From Pseudoalteromonas sp. FUC4 (GTDB taxonomy: Bacteria; Pseudomonadota; Gammaproteobacteria; Enterobacterales; Alteromonadaceae): DNA of 64,000 nucleotides. Both the position numbers and the translations under genes were made by a program. The notes below the pieces were generated by a model, which saw only the letters and a list, made by a program, of their open reading frames with translations, did no database searches and was not told the DNA's origin. The stretch spans positions 506,221 to 570,220 of the forward strand of contig NZ_SEUI01000002.1 in the NCBI RefSeq assembly GCF_008370255.1, read 5' to 3'. This document shows positions 8,608 to 18,790 of this stretch, one piece after another (positions within the stretch are counted from its first letter, which is position 1; each line of letters starts with the position of its first letter).

Positions 8608-9716
8608 AAACGCCTTATCTATTAATACTCACTTTAATGCTGTGCATTTTTTCAACTTACAGCTTTGCCCATCAACTAAGTACAAGTTATATAACCTTAA
8701 ATAGCGAGAACAATAACGACACCAACAAAAACCAATACACGGGTACTTGGCAAATTAATATAGCCGACTTAGAGCACGCAGTGCCTCTGGATTTAGATAA
8801 AAACGGGCAAATTTCGTGGGCAGAAATAAAAGCAAAACGCAGCTCAATTAATAACTTCATTGAAGAAAATTTAAATATCACGCAAAACGCGCAAATATGC
8901 TCTTTAAAAAGTGAAGGTATCTATCAGCTAGATAACCATTTTAACCAGCCTTATTTGGTGATTCCGCTGCAGTTTGGCTGTGATGATAATGAAGCAATCA
9001 CCCTTTCCTATTCTGCTTTTTTTAAAACCGATGCTAATCATAAATCTATCGTAAATATAAACGGCTTATCTCGTGTATTTAACATAAACGAGGCACAACA
9101 AACGTTCAGCTTTGAGCAAACAAGTTATTTAAGTACGTTTAATCAATACGTGTATCAGGGTGTTTTACATATTTGGATTGGTATTGATCATATTTTATTT
9201 TTAATCGCTTTGTTACTTACCTGTGTTTTAAAACGCAGCGATAAAGCATGGCAAGGTATTAGCTCTAAAAAACAAATTATTAAACACACAGCATGGATAG
9301 TAACCGCGTTTACGCTTGCGCACTCTATTACGCTTACAGCCACCGCTATGAACTTAGTCTCACCAAATAGTCGTTGGGTTGAGCTTGGAATTGCTATATC
9401 GGTTTTATTTGCAGCACTAAATAATGTCTGGCCGTTGGTACTTCGTTTAGGTTGGCTAACTTTTGCTTTTGGTTTACTACATGGGATGGGATTTGCGAGC
9501 GTACTTGGCGAGCTTGGCTTGTCGAGCGACTATCAACTGCTTAGCATATTGGCGTTTAATTTAGGCGTCGAAATCGGTCAACTTAGTATTTTACTAGTAG
9601 CCTTACCAATACTCATGTATGTACGAAACTACACGTGGTATAAAAAGTGGGTAATGCCAATGGGCTCCGTTGCTATCGCAATTGTTGCACTTCAGTGGTC
9701 AATCGAGCGATTTTAA
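8604..9716 (+). CDS. HupE/UreJ-like membrane protein with extracytoplasmic EF-hand domain
   Basis: A 370-residue protein. The signal peptide ends ..YSFA, so the mature protein would begin with His23. An extracytoplasmic domain (23-180) contains a complete 12-residue EF-hand loop at 63-74 (DLDKNGQISWAE). The C-terminal half has about six membrane segments with the family's histidine motifs: GIDHILF, AHSITL and LLHGMGFA. HupE/UreJ relatives move nickel or cobalt, but this subgroup's substrate is not established. Last gene of the DUF4331 operon, coupled to the TPR gene by ATGA. Confidence 0.82.
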   Translation: MKTPYLLILTLMLCIFSTYSFAHQLSTSYITLNSENNNDTNKNQYTGTWQINIADLEHAVPLDLDKNGQISWAEIKAKRSSINNFIEENLNITQNAQICSLKSEGIYQLDNHFNQPYLVIPLQFGCDDNEAITLSYSAFFKTDANHKSIVNINGLSRVFNINEAQQTFSFEQTSYLSTFNQYVYQGVLHIWIGIDHILFLIALLLTCVLKRSDKAWQGISSKKQIIKHTAWIVTAFTLAHSITLTATAMNLVSPNSRWVELGIAISVLFAALNNVWPLVLRLGWLTFAFGLLHGMGFASVLGELGLSSDYQLLSILAFNLGVEIGQLSILLVALPILMYVRNYTWYKKWVMPMGSVAIAIVALQWSIERF

Positions 9717-9729
9717 ACAAACTAAAATA

Positions 9730-9767
9730 AAAGTAAGCTAGCCAAAGTATTGGCTAACTTACTTTTT
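9730..9767. terminator. bidirectional terminator
   Basis: Arms AAAGTAAGCTAGCCAA / TTGGCTAACTTACTTT (one mismatch) with A- and T-runs outside. Lies between the end of the HupE-like gene and the end of the tetR gene, which converge. Confidence 0.85.
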
Positions 9768-9785
9768 AGATATCTATTTTGAGCG

Positions 9786-10412
9786 TTACTGCGCTTTATC
9801 AAATGGCATCAGTAACGTTTTCATCGCAGGGCGAAGCGCTATCAGTACCGTTTCTTCAGTTAGCTCAGGGTAGAGTAACTTTCTAAGTAATAACCCTGCC
9901 ATCATCGAAAAAATTACATTAATTCGGCTTTCAAGTTCAAGCTCATCAATATCTTTGAGCGTACTTCGCTCACTTGTTAAAAGTTGCCTCATACGTCCGC
10001 GTGCTTGAGTATCCATATCACGTAGCAATGAAGCTACTTTAACATTTCGACCTGCTTCAGCCATCATATCTAAGTCAACAACACATGCCCCAGTGTCCAT
10101 ATGCCTTTGAACGCCAATATTTAAGCCATCAATAAGCGCTTGAAGTACATCACCAGGATGATCTTCAAACTTTTGAAAGATAGAGAACATTTCTTCCATA
10201 TCTTTTTCAATAATGCTTTCTATAATGGCTTCTTTGCTTTCAAAGTAATTATAAATATGGCCAGCACTCATTCCTGCCGTTTTAGATATTTCTGCCATGC
10301 CTGCACCGTGGTAACCTTTACGGCGAAAACACTCTGCAGCAGCTGTTAATATTTGCTCACGCCTAGCCAGTGCTATCGCGGGATCTGTTTGCCTTTTTGC
10401 TTTAGGCTTCAT
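9786..10412 (-). CDS. TetR/AcrR family repressor
   Basis: A 208-residue regulator. The N-terminal HTH (about 15-65) reads REQILTAAAECFRRKGYHGAGMAEISKTAGMSAG with HIYNYFESKEAII, the classic TetR recognition region. The C-terminal ligand-binding half is variable. The ATG at 10412 sits 7 bases after GGAG; an upstream in-frame ATG (10451) lacks a site. It lies directly downstream of the RND pump genes on the same strand, so it probably represses them through the palindrome at 16264-16278. Confidence 0.88.
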   Translation of the reverse strand: MKPKAKRQTDPAIALARREQILTAAAECFRRKGYHGAGMAEISKTAGMSAGHIYNYFESKEAIIESIIEKDMEEMFSIFQKFEDHPGDVLQALIDGLNIGVQRHMDTGACVVDLDMMAEAGRNVKVASLLRDMDTQARGRMRQLLTSERSTLKDIDELELESRINVIFSMMAGLLLRKLLYPELTEETVLIALRPAMKTLLMPFDKAQ

Positions 10413-10485
10413 GTTCAACTCCACTACCAAGCCATAAACTCGGTAAAGCAAGAGCTATAAATAGTCTCGCCATATAAATATGTAA

Positions 10486-10504
10486 TGCGGCTTTAAAAGC
10501 CGCA
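10486..10504 (-). terminator. hairpin between efflux operon and tetR
   Basis: Near-perfect palindrome TGCGGCTTTAAAAGCCGCA placed 5 bases after the outer-membrane gene. No strong T-run follows on the minus strand, so it may attenuate rather than stop transcription into tetR. Confidence 0.5.
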
Positions 10505-10508
10505 AATA

Positions 10509-11927
10509 TTATTTCTCTTCCTGAGTTGTTTCACTGGCTGCATTCCATCCGCCACCAAGCGCTTTGTACAAGTTAATTTGACTCGCAAGATACGCTTGCT
10601 GACCCGCAATTAACTGCTGTTGCGCACCGTACCACGTACGTTGAGCATCAAGTACTTGCAAGTAGCTATCTGCGCCTTTTTCGTAACGCATTTTAGATAA
10701 ATCAAACGTGGTTTGTCGGCTACTTATAAGCATATCAAGCGCACTTAACTGCTCTTGATAACCTTCTCTATCAGCAAGTGCATCGGCAACTTCGCGAAAC
10801 GCATTTTGAATTTTTTGCTGATACGTTGCCACTGCAATTTCTTGATCTGCTTTTGCTACATCAAGATTTGCTTGGTTACGTCCCATATTAAAAATAGGTA
10901 AGCTAATAGTTGGCACAAAACTCCATGTACCTGAGCCTGAATCAAACAAGCCACTTAAATCACTTGAAGCAGACCCCGCATTGGCTGTTAAGCTAATACT
11001 TGGATAAAACGCCGCACGTGCAATACCAATATTGGCATTAGCAGCAAGCATTAAATGCTCAGCGGCTTTAATATCAGGGCGCTGCGATAACAGGTCAGAC
11101 GGTAAACCAACGGGAACTTCTGGCATGCTGATCAAGTTAGTTAGGTCTTTATTAGGCAGTAAATCAGCTGAAACAGATTTACCTACTAATAAATCTAAGG
11201 CGCTTTTATCACGCTTTAATAAACGTTTGTACGTTGCTATGTCTACTTTTGCCGTAGCAACTGTGCTTTTGAGCTGCTCAAGAGTTATAGAAGACGTCGC
11301 ACCTAAATCAAAGCTTTTTTGCGTAAGCGATAATGACTCTTGCTGAGAGGTAAGCGTTTCTTTTGCAAGCTCAAGCAGTTGCAAATCAGTTGCATAATTA
11401 AGCCACGCATTTGCAAGCTCTGAAATTAAAGACACCTGCGTGCTGTATTGGCTAAGCTCTGTAGAGTATAAGTTTTGCAGTGCTTGCGCTGATTGATTGC
11501 GTACTTTGCCCCAAATATCTAGCTCGTAAGAAGTAATACCCACTGTTGCACTGTATTGCGAGTTAATAGCTGCATCGCCAATACCTGACAAATCAGCTGG
11601 TAAACGCTGGCGCGTACCAGATGCGTTTAAATCAAGCGATGGATACAAAGCAGAATCTTCAATTTGATACAAACCACGCACACGTTGTACGTTAAGTACT
11701 GCAATTTGCATGTCTTTATTATGCTCAAGGCTTTGCGTAATTAATGTTTGTAGTTTTTCATCATTAAAAAACTGCTGCCAATTTAATTGTTGCGCAGCGC
11801 TTTGCTCAGTACCTGATGCATAAGCATCAGATACTGGTAGAGCAAGATCTTTTTGCTCTGGTGCAAGTTGACAACCGCTTAGCACCAATAAAGTAATTGC
11901 ACTTAGGCTGAATGTTTTAATGCTCAT
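10509..11927 (-). CDS. outer-membrane efflux lipoprotein (OprM/NodT type)
   Basis: A 472-residue TolC-like channel of the OprM class with lipobox LSGC (Cys19) and two outer-membrane-efflux repeats. Landmarks are [37 protein letters not shown] and the C-terminal [16 protein letters not shown]. Together with the adaptor and pump it forms a tripartite drug exporter. The start codon overlaps the pump's stop (ATGA) and has an AAAGGAG site inside the pump gene. Confidence 0.93.
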   Translation of the reverse strand: MSIKTFSLSAITLLVLSGCQLAPEQKDLALPVSDAYASGTEQSAAQQLNWQQFFNDEKLQTLITQSLEHNKDMQIAVLNVQRVRGLYQIEDSALYPSLDLNASGTRQRLPADLSGIGDAAINSQYSATVGITSYELDIWGKVRNQSAQALQNLYSTELSQYSTQVSLISELANAWLNYATDLQLLELAKETLTSQQESLSLTQKSFDLGATSSITLEQLKSTVATAKVDIATYKRLLKRDKSALDLLVGKSVSADLLPNKDLTNLISMPEVPVGLPSDLLSQRPDIKAAEHLMLAANANIGIARAAFYPSISLTANAGSASSDLSGLFDSGSGTWSFVPTISLPIFNMGRNQANLDVAKADQEIAVATYQQKIQNAFREVADALADREGYQEQLSALDMLISSRQTTFDLSKMRYEKGADSYLQVLDAQRTWYGAQQQLIAGQQAYLASQINLYKALGGGWNAASETTQEEK

Positions 11928-14900
11928 TCTGCGCTCTCCTTTGTTGTTTCTTTAGCTTTACCAGAAAATACACGGCGAACTAACACAAAGAATAACGGTA
12001 CAAATACAACAACTAATATTGATGATGCAAGTGTGCCGCCAATAATCGAAATACCTAACGCATTTTGCGCTCCAGAGCCCGCGCTTGAGGCGATAGCGAG
12101 TGGGATTACACCACAAATAAACGCCATTGAAGTCATTAAAATCGGACGTAAACGAAGGCGCACAGCAGCAACTGCTGCATCAACTAACCCTAGCCCTTCA
12201 TCCATTTTATGAATCGCAAATTCAACAATCAGTATCGCATTTTTAGAGGCTAAACCAATGGTGGTCAACAAGCCTACCTGCAAATAAATATCGTTAGATA
12301 AGCCGCCGCCTAGTGCTGCCATAATTGCACCAAATATACCCAGTGGCACAATCATCATTACCGCAAACGGTACTGACCAACTTTCATAAAGTGCGGCTAA
12401 ACATAAAAATACAAACAACAGCGATAAACCATATAATAAAGGTGCTTGACCGCTACTAGAGCGCTCTTGGAATGAAATACCAGTCCACTCAGACGAGATA
12501 CCGTTAGGTAATTGTTTAACTAAACGTTCCATTTCATCCATTGCTTGGCCGGTACTGTAACCCGGTGCTGCACTACCTTGAATTTCCATTGCTGAAAAAC
12601 CATTGTAACGTTCTAAACGCGGCGAACCATACGTCCAGTAAGCACTAGCAAACGCTGAAAACGGCACCATATCGCCATTATTATTGCGCACATACCACTT
12701 ATTTAAATCCTCAGGCACCATGCGAGATTGCGCATCACCTTGCATATACACTTTTTTAACTCGGCCACGGTCAATAAAGTCATTCACATAACTACTACCC
12801 CATGCTGTCGAAAGCGTACTGTTAATATCGTTTTGCGACACACCAAGCGCTTCGGCTTTTGCAAGGTCTGTATCAAGTTGCAGCTCTGGCATATCTTCTT
12901 GCCCATTTGGACGCACACCCGCTAAAATTGGACTTTGACTTGCTAAACCTAATAATTGATTTCGTGCAGCTAATAACTCATCGTGGCCTAATCCTACACG
13001 GTCTTGTAAGAAAATATTAAAGCCATTAGCAGTACCCAATTCAACAATTGCAGGTGGTGGGAATGCAAACACAAACGCTTCTTTTATTGTTGAAAAGTAA
13101 CCCATCGCTTTACCTGCAACACCTTGAACAGATAAATCGTCACGCTGACGCTCATCCCAATGTTTAAGATTTACAAAGGCAATTGCTGAGTTTTGACCAG
13201 AACCTGCAAAACTAAAACCAGTCACTGTAAAAATACCGTTTACCGCTTCAGATTGTTCGTTTAAAAAGTGATTTTCGACTTTCTTAACAACTTCTAAAGT
13301 TTGTTGTGTTGTAGAGCCTGCTGGCAATGACACTTGGTTAAACAAAATACCTTGGTCTTCGTCTGGTAAAAATGCGGTTGGTAAATGTGAAAATACATAC
13401 ACCATGCCACCCACTATCACTGCGTAAATAAGTAAGTAACGCTTAGAGTGATTGATCATTCGGCTTACAAAGCCTTGTGCACCGCGATTCGTTTTATCAA
13501 AACCTCGGTTAAATCCAGAAAAAAACTTACCAATAAACGAGCTATCGTCATGGACATGGCTTGGTTTTAATAACGTAGCACACAGTGCTGGTGTTAAAAT
13601 AAGGGCAACCAAGACCGAAAGTCCCATCGCAGATACCAATGTAATAGAGAACTGACGATAAATAATACCAGTAGAGCCACTGAAGAATGCCATTGGGATA
13701 AATACCGCAGAAAGTACCATAGCAATACCTACCAGCGCGCCTTTAATTTCGTCCATTGATTTGCGTGTAGCTTCAAGTGCCGAGAGTTTTTCCTCGGTCA
13801 TTAAACGCTCAACGTTTTCTACCACAACGATTGCATCATCTACCAATAATCCTATGGCAAGTACCATCGCAAACATCGTTAGCGTATTTATTGAATAACC
13901 AAAGGTGTATAAAATACCAAATGTACCTAGTAAAACCACAGGCACGGCAATAGTTGGAATAAGCGTTGCCCTAAAGTTTTGTAGGAACAAATACATAACT
14001 ACAAAAACAAGTACAACAGCTTCAATTAAAGTGTGAATAACTTTTTCAATAGATAACGATACAAACGGCGTTGTATCGTAAGGTATTACAGCATCTAACC
14101 CTTCAGGAAAAAAAGGTTTTAGCTCTTCAATTGCTTTTTTAACGCCCTCTGCGGTATCAAGTGCGTTAGCACCACTGGCTAATTTAATACCTAAACCTGA
14201 TGCTGGTTGTCCATCGTAACGAGCAACAACGCGGTAGCTTTCACCACCAAGCTCTACTTTAGCAACGTCCTCTAGACGTACAAAAGAGCCATCTGGATTG
14301 GTTTTAACTAATATTTGTCTAAATTGCTCTGGCGTTTGTAATCGACTTTGCGCCGTTACTGTTGCATTAAGTTGCTGACCATCAACGGCTGGCATACCAC
14401 CAAGTTGACCGGCAGATACTTGTGCATTTTGCGCACTAATTGATGCGCTAATATCAGCTGGTGTAAGCTTATAATTTTGTAACTTTGCAGGGTCTAACCA
14501 AATACGCATCGCGTACTGAGAACCAAACAACTGTACTTCACCTACGCCTTCTACACGCGAGACAATGTCTTGCACATTTGATGAAACATAATCGCCAATA
14601 TCAATATTGGTCATGCTGCCATCTTTAGACACAAAAGCATAAACCATTAAAAAGTTACGCGCTGACTTTGCAACTACCACACCTTGTCTTTGTACGGCTT
14701 CTGGTAATAATGGAGTCGCTGTTGCTAGTTTATTTTGCACTTGGACTTGTGCAATATCAGGGTCTGTTTCGGCACTAAACGAAAGTGTAAGCGTAGCAGA
14801 ACCACTCGACTCAGACGTAGATGACATATAAAGCAAGCCATCAAGCCCTTTCATTTTTTGCTCAATAACTTGTGTTACCGTATCTTCAAGTGTTCGTGCA

Positions 14901-15058
14901 GATGCTCCAGGGTACGTTGCAGTAATACTCACTGCAGGTGGTGCAATTGAAGGATACTGCGAAATAGGTAAACTCCTAATCGCCAAAATACCTGCAAGCA
15001 TCACTACAATAGCGAGTACCCAAGCAAATATCGGTCTATCGATAAAAAATCGTGACAT
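11924..15058 (-). CDS. RND multidrug efflux pump (AcrB/MexB type)
   Basis: A 1,044-residue inner-membrane proton/drug antiporter of the HAE-1 family, full length. The first residues, [20 protein letters not shown], are typical. TM4 carries the proton-relay Asp pair in [18 protein letters not shown]. The second half repeats the fold ([18 protein letters not shown]). It is the middle gene of an adaptor-pump-channel operon, 12 bases after the adaptor. Substrates cannot be told from sequence. Confidence 0.95.
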   Translation of the reverse strand: MSRFFIDRPIFAWVLAIVVMLAGILAIRSLPISQYPSIAPPAVSITATYPGASARTLEDTVTQVIEQKMKGLDGLLYMSSTSESSGSATLTLSFSAETDPDIAQVQVQNKLATATPLLPEAVQRQGVVVAKSARNFLMVYAFVSKDGSMTNIDIGDYVSSNVQDIVSRVEGVGEVQLFGSQYAMRIWLDPAKLQNYKLTPADISASISAQNAQVSAGQLGGMPAVDGQQLNATVTAQSRLQTPEQFRQILVKTNPDGSFVRLEDVAKVELGGESYRVVARYDGQPASGLGIKLASGANALDTAEGVKKAIEELKPFFPEGLDAVIPYDTTPFVSLSIEKVIHTLIEAVVLVFVVMYLFLQNFRATLIPTIAVPVVLLGTFGILYTFGYSINTLTMFAMVLAIGLLVDDAIVVVENVERLMTEEKLSALEATRKSMDEIKGALVGIAMVLSAVFIPMAFFSGSTGIIYRQFSITLVSAMGLSVLVALILTPALCATLLKPSHVHDDSSFIGKFFSGFNRGFDKTNRGAQGFVSRMINHSKRYLLIYAVIVGGMVYVFSHLPTAFLPDEDQGILFNQVSLPAGSTTQQTLEVVKKVENHFLNEQSEAVNGIFTVTGFSFAGSGQNSAIAFVNLKHWDERQRDDLSVQGVAGKAMGYFSTIKEAFVFAFPPPAIVELGTANGFNIFLQDRVGLGHDELLAARNQLLGLASQSPILAGVRPNGQEDMPELQLDTDLAKAEALGVSQNDINSTLSTAWGSSYVNDFIDRGRVKKVYMQGDAQSRMVPEDLNKWYVRNNNGDMVPFSAFASAYWTYGSPRLERYNGFSAMEIQGSAAPGYSTGQAMDEMERLVKQLPNGISSEWTGISFQERSSSGQAPLLYGLSLLFVFLCLAALYESWSVPFAVMMIVPLGIFGAIMAALGGGLSNDIYLQVGLLTTIGLASKNAILIVEFAIHKMDEGLGLVDAAVAAVRLRLRPILMTSMAFICGVIPLAIASSAGSGAQNALGISIIGGTLASSILVVVFVPLFFVLVRRVFSGKAKETTKESAE

Positions 15059-15070
15059 TAAAACTCTCCG

Positions 15071-16240
15071 TTATTGCGCTTGATCGGCTTTAGCAGACGA
15101 TTGAATTTCAGATGGATTCACTGGTGCACCAGGGCGGATTTTTTGTAAACCTTCAACTATTAATTTATCGCCATCACTTAGGCCATCAGTAACAAGCCAA
15201 TCAGAACCAATCGTTCTATCTACTTTTAATACGCGGCTTTCTACTGTGTTGTCTTTACTGACAACCATTGCTGTTGGTTCGCCTTTTGAATTACGGCTAA
15301 CACCACGTTGCGGAACTAAAACAGCATCCGCCTTAACACCTTCCACAATAGAAGCACGAGCATACATGCCAGGCAGTAATAATTTTTCTGGGTTTGAAAA
15401 TTTAGCACGCAGTGTTACTGAGCCAGTGCTTGGATCAACGGTCACTTCAGAGAACTGCAATGTGCCTTTATGTGGATAAACAGAGCCATCTTCCATAATA
15501 AGTTCGACGTCAGTTTGGCTAGCCGAATCAACACTTAGAGCACCTGATGATATTGCTTTTTTAAGTTGGGTAAGCTCATTACTTGATTGTGTTAAATCGA
15601 TATAAATTGGATCTAGCTGAGTTACGGTAGCAAGTGCTGTACTTTGATTGGCACTGACTAGTGCACCCACTGTTACGCTTGATTTACTAATTTGACCACT
15701 AATTGGTGACGAAACGTGGCTATAATCAAGGTTAATTTGCGCCGATTTTAACTGCGCTTTAGCTGTTAATAATTCAGCATTAGCTTGCTTATATGCAGCA
15801 TCTGCTTCATCAAAATCTTGTTGGCTCACGGCTTTAATTTTTAAAAGCTCTTTATAACGCGACGCTTTTGATTTAGAACTGGCAATGCTTGCCTCTGCCC
15901 GTGCAACGCTTGCTTTACTTGCTGCTAGGTCTGCTTCAAATGTAGCAGGGTCTATTTGATACAGAGCTTGCCCTTGTTTAACCTCTTTACCTTCTACAAA
16001 CAAACGAGATTGCACAATACCACTTACTTGAGGGCGTATTTCAGCAATTTGAAATGCACTGATACGACCAGGAAGCTCTTTTTTGAGAGTAAGTGCTTGG
16101 CTTTTTAATGTAAGTACACCCACTGGCACAGCTTTAGGAGCTGAAGCTTGTGACTGCTCAGCGGCCTGGTCGCAACCAGTTAAAGCAACAGAACCGACGA
16201 GGGCTGACAATACAAATAAAGCGATGCGGGAACGCTGCAT
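15071..16240 (-). CDS. RND periplasmic adaptor (AcrA/MexA type)
   Basis: A 389-residue membrane-fusion lipoprotein. The lipobox LTGC gives acylated Cys23. Lipoyl-like halves flank an alpha-helical hairpin (about 100-175), followed by beta-barrel and membrane-proximal domains. Landmarks are EIRPQVSGIVQSRLFVEGKEV and ALYQIDPATFEADLAASKAS. First gene of the operon; a TetR-type palindrome lies 24-38 bases upstream of the start codon. Confidence 0.93.
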   Translation of the reverse strand: MQRSRIALFVLSALVGSVALTGCDQAAEQSQASAPKAVPVGVLTLKSQALTLKKELPGRISAFQIAEIRPQVSGIVQSRLFVEGKEVKQGQALYQIDPATFEADLAASKASVARAEASIASSKSKASRYKELLKIKAVSQQDFDEADAAYKQANAELLTAKAQLKSAQINLDYSHVSSPISGQISKSSVTVGALVSANQSTALATVTQLDPIYIDLTQSSNELTQLKKAISSGALSVDSASQTDVELIMEDGSVYPHKGTLQFSEVTVDPSTGSVTLRAKFSNPEKLLLPGMYARASIVEGVKADAVLVPQRGVSRNSKGEPTAMVVSKDNTVESRVLKVDRTIGSDWLVTDGLSDGDKLIVEGLQKIRPGAPVNPSEIQSSAKADQAQ

Positions 16241-16263
16241 GTTAAATACCTTTTAGTTTAGAG

Positions 16264-16278
16264 TGAACGATCATTCTA
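16264..16278. promoter_or_regulatory. putative TetR-family operator of the efflux operon
   Basis: GAACGATCATTC is an imperfect palindrome (GAAYGATCRTTC) just upstream of the adaptor gene, the usual place for an AcrR-like repressor site. The regulator is inferred from proximity to the tetR gene at the end of the operon. Confidence 0.55.
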
Positions 16279-16470
16279 AATTAAAACGCGCTGATAATGA
16301 ATCTTAATTAGGAGAAACTTACACAAACTTACACTCCCCAGCGCAATATACGCATTAGGTTGTACTTAATGTTAATTAGATGAAAATAGAATCAAAGCGG
16401 TTTGAAAATAAAGCAATTAGACAGATTGAAATAACCACTCATTTTAAGCACAAAACTTTAAAATAGGCAC

Positions 16471-16498
16471 AAAAAAGCCAAGCAAATACAGCTTGGCT
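16471..16498 (-). terminator. terminator of the YtfL/PaeA-like gene
   Basis: Arms AGCCAAGC / GCTTGGCT around a 7-base loop, with a six-base T-run on the minus strand. Sits 25 bases after the minus-strand stop at 16523. Confidence 0.8.
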
Positions 16499-16522
16499 AT
16501 CTATATAACAACTACCTTATTT

Positions 16523-17824
16523 TTAAAGAGGATTGTCGCTTTGTGAATTAACAACCCTTGAAACCAACAACTGCTCTACTCTAATGCCTTCAACATCAAC
16601 AACTTCAAACTTAAAGCCTGAAAAAGTTAAATGCTCAGCGCGTTTAGGGATTCGCTTCATATTGTAAATTAAAAAGCCAGCGACAGTTTCATAGTGCATC
16701 TGATCAGGAAATTCTTCTATATCAAGTACCTTTGCTAAATCGGTAATTGGAGTTAACCCATCTACAAGCCATGAATTTTTATCGCGCTCTATAATTAATT
16801 CATCACCTTGATGAGTGATTAAGTCACCCATAAACCCTTTCATTAAGTCTTTTACCGTTACAATACCTACCGAAAGCGCGTATTCGTTTACAACAACAGC
16901 AAATGGCCTTGCTGCACTTTTAAACGCATTTAAAGCCTCTGATAGGCTTAATGTTTCCGGTAAGTAAAAAACATCTTTATCTATCAGCTCATCGTTTATA
17001 TTGGCGGCTTCGCCTTTTAAAACTTGTCGTAAAATATCTTTAGATTCAACAGAGCCATGCAATTTATCTAAATTTCCTGACACCACTAAAAAGTGATTAT
17101 GAGGGTGGTCAATAATTTTGGTCGCAATATCATGGCTAGATTCGTTTAAATCAAAATAGACAATTTGGTCACGTGGCGTCATTACGCTTGATAAAAACCG
17201 CGCTTCTAGGTCAAACACATTACCAATAAGTTCATACTCTTGCTTTTGTAAGCTACCATATGCGGCACCCGCTTCCATCATGGCAACAATGTCCTCAGTT
17301 GTAACGTTGTCTTCTCGCTCTGCAGGCACTTTAAATAAGCGCAGCACAAAGTTCGTTACCCCATTAAAAAACATCACTAGCGGAGTTAAGGCAAAAGTTA
17401 CCCATCGCATTATTGTAACAACTCTAACAGCGACTGCTTCTGGCATGATCATCGCTAAACGCTTTGGCATTAAATCGGCGAACAATATAAACAGAGATGT
17501 AATAGTAAAAAATGAGAATAAAAAGCTAATTTTTTCTAAGTGTGCACCTTGATAAAAAAGCACTAAAACACTTTCAACATAAGGCGATAAAGCCTGCTCG
17601 CCCACGATACCACCCAATATCGCAATCGCGTTGAGTGCTATTTGGATCATGGCAAAAAAAGCCCCTGGATTTTCTTGTAGCTTTAATACCGCTGCTGCTT
17701 TTATATTTCCTTCATCTGCCATAACTCGCAGTTTTATTTTACGCGACGCTGCAATTGCTATTTCTGACATAGCAAACAACGCACTGATCAAGATCAACAA
17801 GCTAATCCCGATTAAATCACCCAT
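16523..17824 (-). CDS. paeA: YtfL/PaeA-like CNNM-CBS membrane protein (putative polyamine exporter)
   Basis: A 433-residue protein. The DUF21/CNNM membrane domain (about 1-185) has the YtfL-like opening SALFAMSEIAIAASRKIKLR and NAIAILGGIVGEQA. A CBS pair covers about 205-330 (MTPRDQIVYF, AARPFAVVVNEY) and a CorC/HlyC domain about 345-425. E. coli YtfL was renamed PaeA after its part in cadaverine/putrescine tolerance; transfer of that role here is by family resemblance. Monocistronic. Confidence 0.8.
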   Translation of the reverse strand: MGDLIGISLLILISALFAMSEIAIAASRKIKLRVMADEGNIKAAAVLKLQENPGAFFAMIQIALNAIAILGGIVGEQALSPYVESVLVLFYQGAHLEKISFLFSFFTITSLFILFADLMPKRLAMIMPEAVAVRVVTIMRWVTFALTPLVMFFNGVTNFVLRLFKVPAEREDNVTTEDIVAMMEAGAAYGSLQKQEYELIGNVFDLEARFLSSVMTPRDQIVYFDLNESSHDIATKIIDHPHNHFLVVSGNLDKLHGSVESKDILRQVLKGEAANINDELIDKDVFYLPETLSLSEALNAFKSAARPFAVVVNEYALSVGIVTVKDLMKGFMGDLITHQGDELIIERDKNSWLVDGLTPITDLAKVLDIEEFPDQMHYETVAGFLIYNMKRIPKRAEHLTFSGFKFEVVDVEGIRVEQLLVSRVVNSQSDNPL

Positions 17825-17971
17825 TTAACGCTCCAATAAGTTAGCGCTTTTTTAAACAAAAAGCAGCTGGATTATAATCGGTTTTTTAAACGCAGCAATT
17901 TAAATTTACGAAATATATTTAAGCTATGACTTTTCAATTAGTTAATAGGTAAAACAGGGAGTTTAGAGTGC

Positions 17972-18661
17972 TTAAATTTTATTAAAGGCGGCTTTTAATT
18001 GAGAAACTAAAGCCGGATCCATATTTACATTACAGGCAAAAAATAACGGAGACTGAGTTGTATTTAAATTAAGTAATGGTTCGAGTAGCTCAAGCTTAGG
18101 CTCTGTTTTTATTCGATAGCTAAATTGCTTTTTGCTAAGAACAACAAAATCAAGAATATGGTGACGAGTACTTATGAGTTTATCTATTTTGTCTAGGCTA
18201 TCGATGAGTAGTAAATGCTTGTTCTCACTAAAGCCCCTTTCAAGCAAATAGTGATGACTAAAGTTATCACGCAGTACTGCTATTTTATATTTTTTAGCAT
18301 CATTTAGAGTATTTAACTTTATACCTCTGGACTTTAGACCATAAATTGCAGAGTCAAAACTTTCCAGTTCACCTACCCACTTAAACTTACTTTCTCTATT
18401 AGGTAATCGTACGATAGAAAATATACAGGTGTTTTTATCACGTAGTGCTGCATTGTAAGATATAGCCCAACTATGCGCCAACATAGTGTAGTTTATACCT
18501 GACCCTTGTAGCGCTTTATGAACTTTATCGACAGAACGGCCAACGAGTTTATTGTCTTCATTTATATACTGAAAATCCGGAAATACTTCCGTTACTATTG
18601 TAATTTCAGTTGCAGCAACTTTAATGCAGCTAATGAACAATAAAAAGATCAACAATTTCAT
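17972..18661 (-). CDS. periplasmic solute-binding-like protein (SBP family 3)
   Basis: A 229-residue exported protein with a signal peptide (about 1-18) and the fold pattern of family-3 extracellular solute-binding proteins: TEVFPDFQYINEDNKLVGRSVDKVHKAL opening lobe 1 and a return near YKIAVLRDNFSHHYLLERGF. Such short stand-alone members are frequent in Alteromonadales and usually have no ABC partners; none is next to it here. The ligand is unknown. Confidence 0.75.
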   Translation of the reverse strand: MKLLIFLLFISCIKVAATEITIVTEVFPDFQYINEDNKLVGRSVDKVHKALQGSGINYTMLAHSWAISYNAALRDKNTCIFSIVRLPNRESKFKWVGELESFDSAIYGLKSRGIKLNTLNDAKKYKIAVLRDNFSHHYLLERGFSENKHLLLIDSLDKIDKLISTRHHILDFVVLSKKQFSYRIKTEPKLELLEPLLNLNTTQSPLFFACNVNMDPALVSQLKAAFNKI

Positions 18662-18790
18662 CTAGCGAGGCCTCAACCAACTCATCATATGTATTTAATA
18701 AATATAGCTGAGGCTTTTTGAACTGCTAGTTTTTAGTCATGTAATGCACACTTATACGCTGATAGTGCTATTATCTATAGCCTCTACAGC

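Noticed and set aside
11032-11346. Plus-strand ORFs of 65-104 codons opposite the RND pump and outer-membrane genes
   Set aside because: Mirror frames of well-supported genes with no start signals.
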